NCBI GenBank assembly: GCA_026770585.1
Contig: MU646565.1
Location: 511,058 to 524,698 of the forward strand
DNA: 13,641 nucleotides
Source of the DNA: Baffinella frigidus
Taxonomy: Eukaryota > Cryptophyceae > Cryptomonadales > Baffinellaceae
Reading direction: 5' to 3'
Below are positions 1 to 6,757 of this stretch, one piece after another. Position numbers and translations under genes: made by a program. A model generated the notes under the pieces. It was not told the origin of the DNA and did not search any database. It saw only the letters and a list, made by a program, of their open reading frames with translations. Position 1 is the first letter of the stretch, and each line of letters starts with the position of its first letter.

Positions 1-101
1 CCCCCCGAGACCGCTACAAGTTCTGTACCAGCGTGTTTTACTCCTGTACCACGATCCGGCCATTTGTACCGGGCTACATCCGAGTTGTAGCAGGATTTTC
101 T

Positions 102-302
102 GGGGAAGTGACCTGGGGTTGAAAGATGTTGGCACGGCCATTGTACGCACGCTCCTCCACCAAACCGGGTGTGTCCAACACCGAATCGTGTGTGCCCAAC
201 ACGCTCCTCGGTACAAAAACTAAAACGTCCTGGTAGTAGCAAACTCTAAATTTGGTGGGGAAGTGACCTGGGGTTCAAAGATGTTCGCGCCGCCATTGTA
301 CG
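102..302. repeat. 46-bp direct repeat pair
   Basis: Positions 102-147 and 257-302 carry the same 46-bp sequence, beginning GGGGAAGTGACCTGGGGTT and ending CCATTGTACG, with 42 of 46 bases matching. The 155-bp spacing and weak similarity upstream of each copy (a GTAC-containing stretch, then GTAGCA) suggest a diverged tandem unit of about 155 bp. No open frame is conserved between the copies. The function is unknown. Confidence 0.75.
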
Positions 303-334
303 GCGCGGAGGTGTATCCCCCACCCCCCAAAGGC

Positions 335-829
335 GCGTGGTGCGGGAAGTCAACCGCCTGCCCTTTAGGCACCGCCCCCTTCTCCCTGCGGCTTAGAGTT
401 TAGGGTTAGGGTGTGGGGTTCAGAACCCTCAATCAGGCGCCCGTCCCCTTGTCTCTGCGCACGCACGAGGAACCGATTAGTGGGAACATCGTTGTGATTT
501 AGAAATCTTAACATGTGTACCATGAAGACTTTCTAAATTCCTGCGCACGAGAGCGACCCTTTCAGAGTGATCACTTCAGAGAGGACGAGATGACTTGATG
601 GCCTTTCTCTCTGCGGCAAGCACCAAGGGCGTGGTGCGGGAAGGCAACCACCCACCCTTTCGGCACCGCCCCCTTCTCCCTGTGGCAAGCCCCGAGTTCG
701 CTGTGTAAAGCTCAAGAGGGGGCACACCCCGAGTGCTTTACACAACCCGAGTTGTGTAAAGTTCGAGAGGGCAATTTGGCGAAAGGGTGGCGAATCTCGA
801 GGACGGGCGCCGCTCCCTTCTCCCTGCGG
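335..829. repeat. 57-bp C-rich dispersed repeat, two copies and a fragment
   Basis: Positions 335-391 and 629-685 match at 51 of 57 bases. Both run from GCGTGGTGCGGGAAG to CCCCCTTCTCCCTG. A third fragment, CCCTTCTCCCTGCGG, lies at about 812-829. The first copy runs straight into a short telomere-like stretch (GTTTAGGGTTAGGG, near 398-411). Short reading frames cross the copies but are not conserved, so this is repeat DNA rather than coding sequence. Confidence 0.7.
701..771. repeat. GTGTAAAG direct repeats with a perfect hairpin
   Basis: A 20-base motif (TGTGTAAAG followed by YTCRAGAGGG) occurs at 701-720 and again at 752-771. Between them, 736-746 and 751-761 form a perfect 11-bp inverted repeat (CTTTACACAAC / GTTGTGTAAAG) around the four bases CCGA. 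The motif therefore occurs twice direct and once inverted. It could be a protein-binding array or the end of a small foldback element; the sequence does not decide. Confidence 0.6.
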
Positions 830-955
830 CACCCGTCCTCAAGAAATCACCCCGAAATTCAGGCAGACCTCTGAGGTGGCGTTGTGAGCAATTTGCGGGC
901 ATGGACGCGGGGGGGGGGGCTCAGCGTGAAGGGCGGAGGGGTTCCAGGGGCATTA

Positions 956-1117
956 ATGCGAAAAGCTAACGCCAGCGGACCTCTTAGCCTACGGTAGGAA
1001 CCCCCCCTCCTCCTACGACGTTAAAAACAAAAAGGTCGTTAAAAGTCGTAGGAGGGGGGCTCCTACCGTAGGCAATCCGTAGGCTATAAGTACCTCGCTG
1101 GCGTTAGCTTTTTGCAT
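956..1117. mobile_element. Inverted-repeat (foldback/MITE-like) element
   Basis: The left arm (956-1019) and right arm (1045-1117) are inverted copies around a 25-bp spacer. Shared segments are AAAAGCTAACGCCAGCG, a CCTACGG block, TAGG(A/R)..CCCCCCCTCC and CCTACGAC. The right arm has an extra GGCAATCCGTAGG-type insertion. Both flanks carry CATGGACG in direct orientation (900-907 and about 1121-1128), which could be a duplicated flank. No transposase is present, so if mobile it is non-autonomous. A hairpin-forming relic of an inverted duplication is the alternative. Confidence 0.65.
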
Positions 1118-1204
1118 GAGCATGGACGTCCCGGGGCGGGATGGACACAACATCGAAGGCCCCAGTGGCTGCTGAGTGGTAACGCAGCAGGCCCGTTTCT
1201 TAAG

Positions 1205-1291
1205 GCGCGTAGACTTTTGTATCACTCAGCTCAAGGCTCAAGGGCCTCACGTAGGACCTGTATCGAGAGTAATAAAGAAGAAGAAGAAGAA
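1205..1291. repeat. Dispersed repeat ending AGTAATAAAGAAGAA (partner at 3080-3134)
   Basis: This stretch and 3080-3134 share the order GYATAGAC-TTTG-ATCAC-CA-AGGCT-AGTAATAAAGAAGAA, with an indel of about 30 bases in the middle. In this copy the GAA triplet has expanded to a short microsatellite (about 1276-1291). Both copies lie downstream of inverted or direct repeats, consistent with a common, badly decayed element. The AATAAAG at the end resembles a poly(A) signal, but nothing else supports a transcript. Confidence 0.5.
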
Positions 1292-1397
1292 TGCGAAAAC
1301 AGATCAGCGTGATGGGCGGAGGAGGAGGGGAGTACCACGCGAACTCAGAGCCTGGAGGCACCGCCCTGCCGCTGTCGTGTTTGACCTGCGTAGAGGG

Positions 1398-1558
1398 TTT
1401 GGGGTTTGGGGTTTGAGGTTTAGGGTTTGGGGTTTGGGGTTTGGGGTTTGGGGTTTGGGGTTTGGGGTTTATGGTTTGGGGTCTGGGGTTTGGGGTTTAT
1501 GGTTTATGGTTTATGGTTTAGGGTTTAGGGTTTAGGGTCTAGTGTTTAGTGTGTAGTG
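1398..1558 (+). repeat. Interstitial telomeric array, TTTGGGG/TTTATGG/TTTAGGG variants
   Basis: Twenty-three consecutive 7-nt units can be read without a single insertion or deletion. Ten are TTTGGGG, mostly at the left. Four are TTTATGG, at 1468 and 1496-1516. Four are TTTAGGG, at 1419 and 1517-1537. The array then decays through TCTAGTG, TTTAGTG and TGTAGTG. Long frames crossing it translate to a Gly/Phe/Val/Trp periodic peptide that simply reflects the repeat. The G-rich strand is the plus strand. Confidence 0.95.
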
Positions 1559-1722
1559 TGTTGAGTGTTTAGGGAGCAGCATCGTAGTCAGAGGCCTCTA
1601 CATTGGCATTTAGCGTTCTGGGGGGAACCCCGGGGCATAGGGGCTACACGGCCTACCGAAGTCAATACAGCAGGCTCAACTACACTGATGTCAGCCCGTT
1701 ACCCTATTGTTAGAGGTAACCT

Positions 1723-2263
1723 AGGCCAGGGCGGGTTTTGAGAACGCGGATCCACGCCTCGGAGGCTCCAGGAAAGCTCAGAAAAGGGCGCTCTTCCTGT
1801 CACCCAGCGGGCTACAAAGGGATTTTCGGGCGCTGAGAGCCGGAGTTTCCGTTACCTTATCCGTAGGAACCCCCCCATGTCCCTACGGGTTACCTACTGT
1901 AGGGTCCTGGGTCTTATCGCGAAGGGGTTATTCGAAATCCCTTCGAAGTCCGCTGTGTGGTTAGCTCTACATGAATCGCTTTACAATGACCTTGAGGCCA
2001 GGGCGGGTGTTGAGAACGCGGATCCGCGCCTCGGAGGCCGCTCGGAACACTACGAGGTACCGTGCTCGAGTTAATTATTGAATTTTTGCCCGAGGAACAC
2101 GCCAACAGTCAGCAAATTTTCACGTCCCTCCCCGGATTTCCGGGGAGGGACGTGCCCTGTAGCCTACCGAGAACGGGCGCTCTTTCCAGTTGGCTCTGCA
2201 TGGATTGCTTTACAATGACCTTGAGGCCAGGGCGGGTGTTGAGAACGCGGATCCAGGCCTCGG
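1723..2263. repeat. Three-copy repeat with core GAGAACGCGGATCC
   Basis: Copies lie at 1723-1767, 1964-2037 and 2193-2263. All share AGGCCAGGGCGGGTKTTGAGAACGCGGATCC followed by a GCCTCGG tail (shown here as a consensus, not a restored sequence). Copies two and three also share a longer left part, GCTCTRCATGRATYGCTTTACAATGACCTTG in consensus. A GGGCGCTCTT(T)CC motif occurs near copy one (about 1786-1798) and just before copy three (about 2175-2187), so the original unit was larger. No conserved frame is evident. Confidence 0.8.
2121..2154. other. Perfect 15-bp hairpin
   Basis: Positions 2121-2135 (CACGTCCCTCCCCGG) are the exact reverse complement of 2140-2154, leaving a four-base ATTT loop. 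It lies between copies two and three of the GGATCC repeat. A GC-rich perfect stem with a tetraloop could act as a transcript hairpin or a cruciform. There is no following T-run on either strand, so it is not a bacterial-type terminator. Confidence 0.8.
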
Positions 2264-2265
2264 TG

Positions 2266-2710
2266 TCCTCCTGACCGTCCGCCTCAAACTCCAACGCGTT
2301 TCCTGGTTGAGGGTTTCGGTTCAGGGTTTCCAGGTTTATCGTTTAGGTTCAGGGCTTCGGGTGAACTTCAGAACGTTTCCTGATTCAGGTGTTAGGTTCA
2401 GGGTTGAGGGTCAACTACAGCGCGTTTACTGCAACCGATTATTTTATTTCTATTTTGAATGACGTGCAAAGCAGTTCACAATTCAGAGTAGACATGCCAT
2501 CCTCCTGGCCGCCCGCCTCAAACTCCAGCGCGTTTCCTGATTCAGGGGTTAGGTTTAGGGTCTAGGGTCAACTCCAGCGCGTCTACTGCAAGTGGTGGTT
2601 TTGATTGTTATTTTGATTGATTTGTAAAGCAGTTCACAACGGCCATCCTGCTGAACGCCCCGCCCGCCTCAAACTCCAGCGCGGTTCCTGCAAATCATTA
2701 TCTTGATTGA
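2266..2710. repeat. Degenerate tandem repeat with telomere-like interior
   Basis: Units starting near 2266, 2500 and 2646 share TCCTSCTGRMCG, then CCGCCTCAAACTCCARCGCG, TTTCCTG and (in the first two) TTAGGTT(T/C)AGGG, GGGTCAACT, CAGCGCGT and TACTGCAA. Unit two continues with GTAAAGCAGTTCACAA, which also appears at about 2466-2481 with one change. Spacings are about 234 and 146 bp, so unit length varies by internal deletion. The embedded TTAGGTTTAGGG ties this family to telomeric DNA. Confidence 0.75.
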
Positions 2711-2788
2711 TCTGTAATAACCTTCAGTTGATACCCGCCATCGCACCGTGAGGGATCGCGTCTAGGGCTCGGACATCACGGCACACCA

Positions 2789-3020
2789 TGCGCGGGTGCG
2801 ACACGAGTCGTACGGGGAAGACCTAGCTCTGCCCCAGTTACTCTGGGCTCCGCATCAAATAAATTTACACCAGGATTCCGTACAAACGCTCCAGTGCAGA
2901 GAGCATCTAAATTTTTGTAGTGAGGATTCCAGATTGACTGAGGCAGAGCTAGGAGACAGCACCCGTGGGGTCGCCTCGGAGCAAACCCTGCGCGGGTGAG
3001 CCACGAGTCGTACGGGGGAG
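2789..3020. repeat. 32-bp direct repeat pair around a MITE-like element
   Basis: Positions 2789-2820 and 2989-3020 share TGCGCGGGTG then CACGAGTCGTACGGGG, exactly 200 bp apart. The first copy abuts the left end of the inverted-repeat element at 2822. The second lies 35 bp beyond that element's right end. This may be an older tandem duplication into which the element inserted. Confidence 0.7.
2822..2953. mobile_element. MITE-like element, CCTAGCTCTG inverted ends (copy 1)
   Basis: The 132-bp segment begins CCTAGCTCTGCC and ends GGCAGAGCTAGG. Extending inward, the inverted ends match over 23 bases with three differences (continuing YCAGTYA). The interior (consensus CCGTACAAACGCTCCAGT, then AGAGCAT) is shared with the copy at 4302-4427, so this is a family rather than a chance palindrome. 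There is no coding capacity. Possible 3-bp target duplication AGA on both sides, but this is weak. A non-autonomous DNA transposon is the simplest reading. Confidence 0.7.
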
Positions 3021-3140
3021 GCAGCACCGTACGTTCACGTCTCAGGACTGCCACTGTGCCGACGCGGGCCCGTCGTAAGGTGCATAGACGTTTGGATCAC
3101 ACATCGCTAGGCTTAGGAGTAATAAAGAAGAAAGGGGGGG

Positions 3141-3600
3141 CAGGACCTGTAGGGTCTATGGAGGAGAAGCCCTCGAGGATGGAGCAAGTGAATATACATA
3201 GGAACCTACGGTAGGCAATCCGTAGGGGCAGATGGTCGTTCCTACGAATATCCTCACCGATGCTTGGTGCCTTAGCTATCAAAAATCTCTTCGTAGCCCG
3301 CTATGTGGTGGGGAGGCAGGACCTGTGGGGTCGATGGAGGAGAAGCCCTCCCGAATGGAGTAGGTCTTCTGGTCCGAGAGCGTTAGCCCTCCGAAACGGA
3401 CCAAACCCCGATTTTACCTCACTCGATTTCCACCTGACAACCCTCAAATCCGGGCCTAATGCCTCAAACCCCCGCCTGAAATCCAAAAAGCCAGATTCTC
3501 GATTTGGGCCAGTTGGGAGGGGCTAGTGGGGGGAGAAGACCTGTGGGGTCGATGGAGGAGAAGCCTTCGCGAATAGAGTAGGTCTTTTGGTCCGAGAGGG
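3141..3600. repeat. Three-copy repeat, CAGGACCTGTGGGGTCGATGG core
   Basis: Copies at 3141-3186, 3317-3390 and about 3534-3600 share ACCTGTRGGGTCKATGG, then AGGAGAAGCC. Copies two and three continue with GAATRGAGTAGGTCTTYTGG and GTCCGAGAG. Copy spacings are about 175 and 217 bp. The 150 bp between copies two and three (about 3391-3530) includes CAAACCCC and CTCAAACCCC stretches but nothing recognisable as a gene. Short frames on both strands are not conserved between copies. Confidence 0.75.
3205..3226. repeat. Second copy of the CCTACSGTAGGCAATCCGTAGG motif
   Basis: This 22-base motif matches 1062-1083, inside the right arm of the 956-1117 inverted-repeat element, with one change (CCTACGG against CCTACCG). 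It contains its own inverted symmetry (CCTACGG / CCGTAGG). A related sequence, CCGTAGG..CCCCCCC, lies at about 1860-1876. It is probably a terminal or subterminal fragment of that element family. Confidence 0.6.
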
Positions 3601-3650
3601 TGATTGTCCGCGTCGGTCGCAGCGTCAGCGCCGACCCCTGCATTCAGAGA

Positions 3651-3659
3651 TATATAAAA
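3651..3659 (+). promoter_or_regulatory. TATA-box-like sequence (weak)
   Basis: TATATAAAA is a canonical TATA-box match on the plus strand. The first ATG downstream is at 3694, opening a 75-codon frame to 3921 that crosses GGGTTGAGAGAG-type repeats and has no recognisable domain. AT-rich matches arise by chance and many protists do not use TATA boxes, so this is a motif observation, not an established promoter. Confidence 0.15.
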
Positions 3660-3708
3660 CTTTACGCTGCGATTCACACACGTTGATTCTTCCATGCACG
3701 GGATCAGC

Positions 3709-3935
3709 GCAGCTTTGAGTGAGAGGCACGACAGTCCACGTTGTTGGTTTAGATGCGTAATAAACGCAGCTTTTCTCTCTCCAGGGTTGTGTGAAAGGTG
3801 CGGCAGGCCAGGGTTGAGTAAGAGGCGCCTCATTGACAATCAAGGGTTGAGAGAGAGGGGCGAGCTTGCAGGAGAACTCACTATTTCGGAGAGACCAAAT
3901 CTCAATTCAGTGCAGGGTTGAGAGAGAGAGGGCTG
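3709..3935. repeat. Imperfect CAGGGTTGAGAGAGAGG tandem motif
   Basis: The motif recurs at about 3782 (CAGGGTTGTGTGAAAGG), 3811 (CAGGGTTGAGTAAGAGG), 3841 (AAGGGTTGAGAGAGAGG) and 3913 (CAGGGTTGAGAGAGAGAGG). A looser relative, TTTGAGTGAGAGGC, lies at about 3713. Spacing is about 30 bp for the first three. In minus-strand translation it gives periodic Pro-Leu-Thr-Gln-Pro-Trp peptides, which is a repeat artefact. GGGTTNAG is reminiscent of degenerate telomeric sequence. Confidence 0.55.
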
Positions 3936-4096
3936 ACCTTGAAAGGGAACACGCGCACGCCTGCCTTGCACAGCTCTGACTCGTAACACGTCAGGTACTT
4001 CCCTGGAGAGAGGGGTTAGGGTTCAGGCATCAGGGTGCCCCACGCCCTCATGTGCGATTTTTGGTCCCGGACGCGCGCGTCACGCTATGCGAGAGC

Positions 4097-4236
4097 CTAG
4101 CTTTGTCTTATTAGGGTTGGCCGACTATTCGCAAGTTGACACGCTGAATTCGCGGTACAAATCCGTCAATTTTGGCGCGGGGTCGAGCCCGGGGGGAGCA
4201 GATTGGTGAGCCCAAATAGACTTGAGACATAGCTAG
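4097..4236. mobile_element. MITE-like element, CTAGCTTTGTCTTA ends (copy 3)
   Basis: CTAGCTTTGTCTTA at 4097-4110 is matched, inverted, by TGAGACATAGCTAG at 4223-4236 (two mismatches over 14 bases), defining a 140-bp element. The ends belong to the same CTAGCTYTGTCTCA type as the copies at 2822 and 4302. The interior differs: 4115-4177 resembles 7158-7220 (GGTTGGCC, CAAGTTGA, ACGCTG, ACAAATC-GTCAA, TTTTGG). The same ends thus carry different cargo, as in non-autonomous transposon families. Confidence 0.55.
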
Positions 4237-4301
4237 AGAGCGCGGGTGCGGCGGGGCCGCCACGGCAACATGCACCCCGGCACGCTTTTCGATTCCGAAT
4301 C

Positions 4302-4427
4302 GCTCAGCCTCAGTTAATCTGGGGTCCGCATGAAATACTTGAGATCAGGACTCCGTACAAACGCTCCAGTACAAAGAGCATTTGATGTATTCAATGGGGA
4401 GCCCAACTTAACTGAGACAGAGCTAGG
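4302..4427. mobile_element. MITE-like element, second copy of the 2822 family
   Basis: Interior and right end match 2822-2953 over about 120 bp: CTCCGTACAAACGCTCCAGT, AGAGCAT, then AACTGAGACAGAGCTAGG at the right end. The left end (GCTCAGCCTCAGTTAATCT) is eroded relative to the right. The element is 126 bp against 132 in the first copy. It overlaps the start of an unsupported 83-codon frame, which is not conserved in the other copy and is therefore not annotated. Confidence 0.65.
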
Positions 4428-4632
4428 GTTCACGCGATTTTTTTCGCGCTATGCTGAGGGCGGCGTTGCGCAAATCACAGGGGAAAAAATTAACCTACCT
4501 ACACTTGCGCGGTGTGTGAGAGGAGAAAGTATTGAACTGGTTTGCGTATTTTCTCGCAGTGATTCGCAAACCCGGCACTGATCAAGTGGTGGCGCAAAGC
4601 CATCGGGCGCATACACGTTTGAGCTTCCGTAC

Positions 4633-4982
4633 TATGTTCACATGGAGCTCCAGTAGCTCCAAGAGGGTGGCGAGGCGCGGGGAGGAGACGACGGAGGTGA
4701 CCCCACCTTATAATTGTAGGAGGCGAAAGGGCGCGGGGACGGACACACACTTCAACAGGAAACCCGGCAAGCTTCTCGACGTACGATGTTGACCACCGCT
4801 ACGCACAACAGCTCTAAAAGGGTGGCGAGGCGCGGGGACGGACACACACTTCAACAGGAAACCCGGCAAGCTTCTCGACGTACGATGTTCACCACCGCTA
4901 AGCTCAACAGCTTCAAGAGGGTGGCGAGGCGCGGGGTCGGACCGCCTTCGCGGAGCACGAACCAGCGGCGCTCTTTTTCAGT
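4633..4982. repeat. 99-bp tandem repeat (two full units plus partial flanks)
   Basis: GCGCGGGG starts units at 4731, 4830 and 4929, a period of exactly 99 bp. The first two units are nearly identical: GGACGGACACACACTTCAAC, then AGGAAACCCGGCAAGCTTCT, CGACGTACGATGTT, ACCACCGCT, and AGGGTGGCGAGGCGCGGGG at the junction. A partial unit precedes them (4633-4682). The third unit keeps only its first bases before switching, at 4937, into a duplicated piece of the PH-domain exon. High identity implies recent amplification. A 7-bp hairpin (ACTGTTC / GAACAGT) lies just beyond, about 4982-5000. Confidence 0.85.
4937..4973 (-). pseudogene. Duplicated scrap of the PH-domain exon
   Basis: These 37 bases repeat 5100-5136 with one difference. 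On the minus strand both encode the PH-domain piece E-R-R-W-F-V-L-R-E-G-G. Here it is preceded on the minus strand by an unrelated segment and followed by the 99-bp array, so the codons are out of any sensible gene context. It is a copied fragment, probably produced when the repeat array and the gene recombined. Confidence 0.7.
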
Positions 4983-5105
4983 ACTGTTCTCCGTGAACAG
5001 TTGAATGCTTTCTCCTCCAAAAAAATCGCGAGGTGGTGCGGATAGGGCGGCGAGGCTCGGGGATGGACAACACGCGGTGGTGTGGATCGGCCCAAGGGGT
5101 CGCAC

Positions 5106-5766
5106 CGCCTTCGCGGAGCACGAACCAGCGGCGCTCGCCCATCGGCTTCGAAAGGTCGTAGAACGTCAGCCACCCGCTCTTCTCCGTGCGCCCCTGCTCG
5201 CGCGTGGGCGGTCAGCGCCACGTGGGGCTCTTTGCGTGGGGGGGGGGGGGGTGATCGCGTAGCACGACCGATAGACACAGGAACAGCCACCACCCTCGAA
5301 TGCATTCCCCTGCAGGTATGAACACCAATGCGCCACCACCCCGCCTGCAACCTACATGAGGAGGAACACGCGCCCAGACACAACCCCCCCCACCACCTCC
5401 GGGGCTCAACTGGATCCTGGCTCCCCAAGCACTCCGCACTGGCCCACGTCAAAATCCTCTGCACTCGACGATCCGCCGAAACCCTGGGGCAGGGTGCCGC
5501 GTCGCCGCACACGAACCCCACCCACGCAATGGATCACCCACGACACCTTCCACCGCCCCAATCCCCTCCCCACCCGGGCGACGCACCTGCAACGTAAGCT
5601 GGTCGAAGAAGGCCTCGGCGGTGCCAGAGAAGCTGACCGAGGACACGCCCAGCGTCTGCTGCGCGCGCTCGAACCACCCCTTCTCCTCCTCATTGGCCAG
5701 GTCCCCGAAATCTGCCGCCTGGCCCTGTCCACCCCGCAGGGGAGAGGCCACTCCGCTGTCGCCCAT
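5106..5766 (-). pseudogene. 5' fragment of a PH-domain gene (two exons, one intron)
   Basis: Exon 1 (5766 to 5587, minus) opens with ATG and encodes 60 residues: MGDSGVASPL, then an acidic stretch (DLANEEEKGWFERAQQ) and FFDQLTLQ. The exon ends CAG|GTGCGT. A 393-bp intron (5586-5194) closes with a CTGAC branch-like motif 18 nt before CAG|GGG. The phase-0 junction reads into exon 2: EKSGWLTFYDLSKPMGERRW then FVLREGG. This is the start of a pleckstrin homology domain (strands 1 to 3: G-W-L ... R-W-F-V-L), a fold that usually binds phosphoinositides or protein partners at membranes. A second donor (GGCG|GTGCGA) may end exon 2 at 5106. No later PH strands or C-terminal helix with its conserved Trp are visible downstream, where the repeat array begins. 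Upstream, a dispersed repeat abuts the ATG. I infer a truncated, probably dead gene; a live gene with distant exons is less likely. Confidence 0.65.
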
Positions 5767-6021
5767 CGTGCTCAAGACCCAAAGCCGGCCCGATCCAGAG
5801 TCTAATGAAGCGTTCATCCCTGCATGCCTTTTCAGCTCCGAAGCGGACCAAATACAGTGTCAAATCGTTTTGCCTTTGTAGGGGGTATGGGACGTACGAG
5901 CCTCTGCACTGGAGAGCGAAACGCGATCCGAAAGCAAAAATGCTTTCTCTGCAGATCCCTTCTACGGAACGGCGTGTCGTTGGCTTATGTTGGGAGAAAT
6001 TAAAACCTAAAGGACCTAAAG
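5764..6021 (-). mobile_element. Composite element with CTTTAGGTCCTTTAGGTT end (copy A1)
   Basis: Read on the minus strand, it begins CTTTAGGTCCTTTAGGTT at 6021, then AATT, CCCAACATAAGCCAACGACA, GAAAGCATTTTTGCTTTCGG and CTCCAGTGCAGAGGCTCG (to about 5896). This matches the plus-strand copy at 10989-11113 closely. It continues into a 51-bp block (5803-5853) that matches 6816-6866 at 48 of 51 bases. A tandem extra AAAGGACCTAAAG lies at 6035-6047. Overlapping frames on both strands (5805-6260 plus; 5690-6214 minus) run through repeat sequence and are not convincing genes. Confidence 0.7.
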
Positions 6022-6310
6022 GGTCAGTAATCTTAAAGGACCTAAAGGGGCAGACAGGAGATGGGCTGTACGCACAGCCTGTCTTGTTCTGTTCCTTTTG
6101 TTCACGACGACTTCGACAAGACGAAGGGGGTTCGCCAAGTAAGGGTCGGTCTGACTTCTCTGCAACGAAACCTGCTACAGCTCCAGGACCAGCCCCCGCG
6201 GCCGTTCTCACCACGGCGTTTCGGTCTATCGGGCCAAGAAACGTTCGTGCTGCTGTATGACGTTCATTAAAGCTCCATAAGCTCCATAATATATCCGGGA
6301 AAGGAACTTG

Positions 6311-6476
6311 TTCGCGTCCCCAAATACAAAATATTGTTGGGAACTCCGAACTTCTGGTACAAATGATAAAACTCGGGACAAGAAAACTCTGATTTGATAT
6401 TTAAAAAGAATCGAGTTTTAAAAATTTGTACCAGATGTCGGAGTTCCCAACAATATATTGTATTTGGGGTCGCGAA
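6311..6476. mobile_element. Foldback element with 65-bp arms
   Basis: Positions 6311-6375 and 6412-6476 are inverted copies, with about four mismatches and two single-base indels over 65 bp, around a 36-base AT-rich loop. Shared pieces include CCCCAAATACAA, ATATTGTTGGGAACTCCGA, TCTGGTACAAAT and TAAAACTCG. No coding capacity. It sits between two CTTTAGG elements. A transcript across it would fold into a long near-perfect hairpin suitable for small-RNA processing; that role is inference only. Confidence 0.8.
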
Positions 6477-6526
6477 GAAACTCGGCTCCTGCTAAGTGGA
6501 ATGGCAGAATACCCTTCAGCCGGTTT

Positions 6527-6711
6527 CTTTAGGTCCTTTAGGTTTTAATTTGGCCCAACATAGCCCAACGAGACGCCCTTCTGTAGAAAGGACTGCGCTG
6601 CGATCCTCTGCACTGGATCTGGTGTGATCCGAAAGGAAGCGTGGCCTCTCTGCAGAACCAGTTCCAGTGTCCGCCTATGTTGGGAGTTCGAAGAACCTAA
6701 AGGACCTAAAG
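6527..6711. mobile_element. Complete CTTTAGG-family element with terminal inverted repeats (A2)
   Basis: The 185-bp element has inverted ends of 37 bp: 18 perfect bases (CTTTAGGTCCTTTAGGTT), nine unmatched, then ten perfect (CCCAACATAG). The outer 18 bases are themselves an imperfect direct repeat of the 9-mer CTTTAGGTY, resembling the telomeric unit TTTAGGG. The left interior matches copies at 9889 and 10989; the right interior (GATCCTCTGCACTGG, GTGATCCGAAA, TCTGCAGAACCAGTTCCAGT) matches 6990-7105. No clear target duplication is visible and there is no transposase. Confidence 0.8.
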
Positions 6712-6757
6712 CAACCACGTCAGCGCTTTCTAACCCAAATTGATTTTTTTCTTCTGT

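Noticed and set aside
1176-1535. 119-codon plus-strand frame rich in Gly, Phe, Val and Trp
   Set aside because: The second half is the direct translation of the 7-nt telomeric repeat, which stays open because the unit contains no stop in this frame series.
3694-3921. 75-codon frame downstream of the TATA-like sequence
   Set aside because: It is built largely from the GGGTTGAGAGAG repeat and no domain or codon pattern supports it.
4731-4936. 99-bp repeats considered as a CRISPR-like array
   Set aside because: The units are contiguous tandem copies with no unique spacers, and the context is eukaryotic.
5238-5251. 14-base G run, and the 11-base G run at 909-919
   Set aside because: Simple homopolymers, likely to vary in length between reads; the 5238 run lies in the PH-gene intron and shows no other structure.
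4913-5521. 202-codon minus-strand frame
   Set aside because: It overlaps the intron and the PH-domain exon in another frame, is rich in Arg and Pro as expected from GC-rich DNA, and shows no domain; the spliced reading explains the region better.
5356-5805. 149-codon plus-strand frame
   Set aside because: It is antisense to PH-gene exon 1 and its intron, with Pro/Arg/Thr-rich low-complexity content.
5690-6260. Long frames on both strands (174 minus, 151 plus)
   Set aside because: Both run through the CTTTAGG element and its 51-bp block. The three differences between the copies of the block all change the encoded residue, so there is no sign of protein-level constraint.
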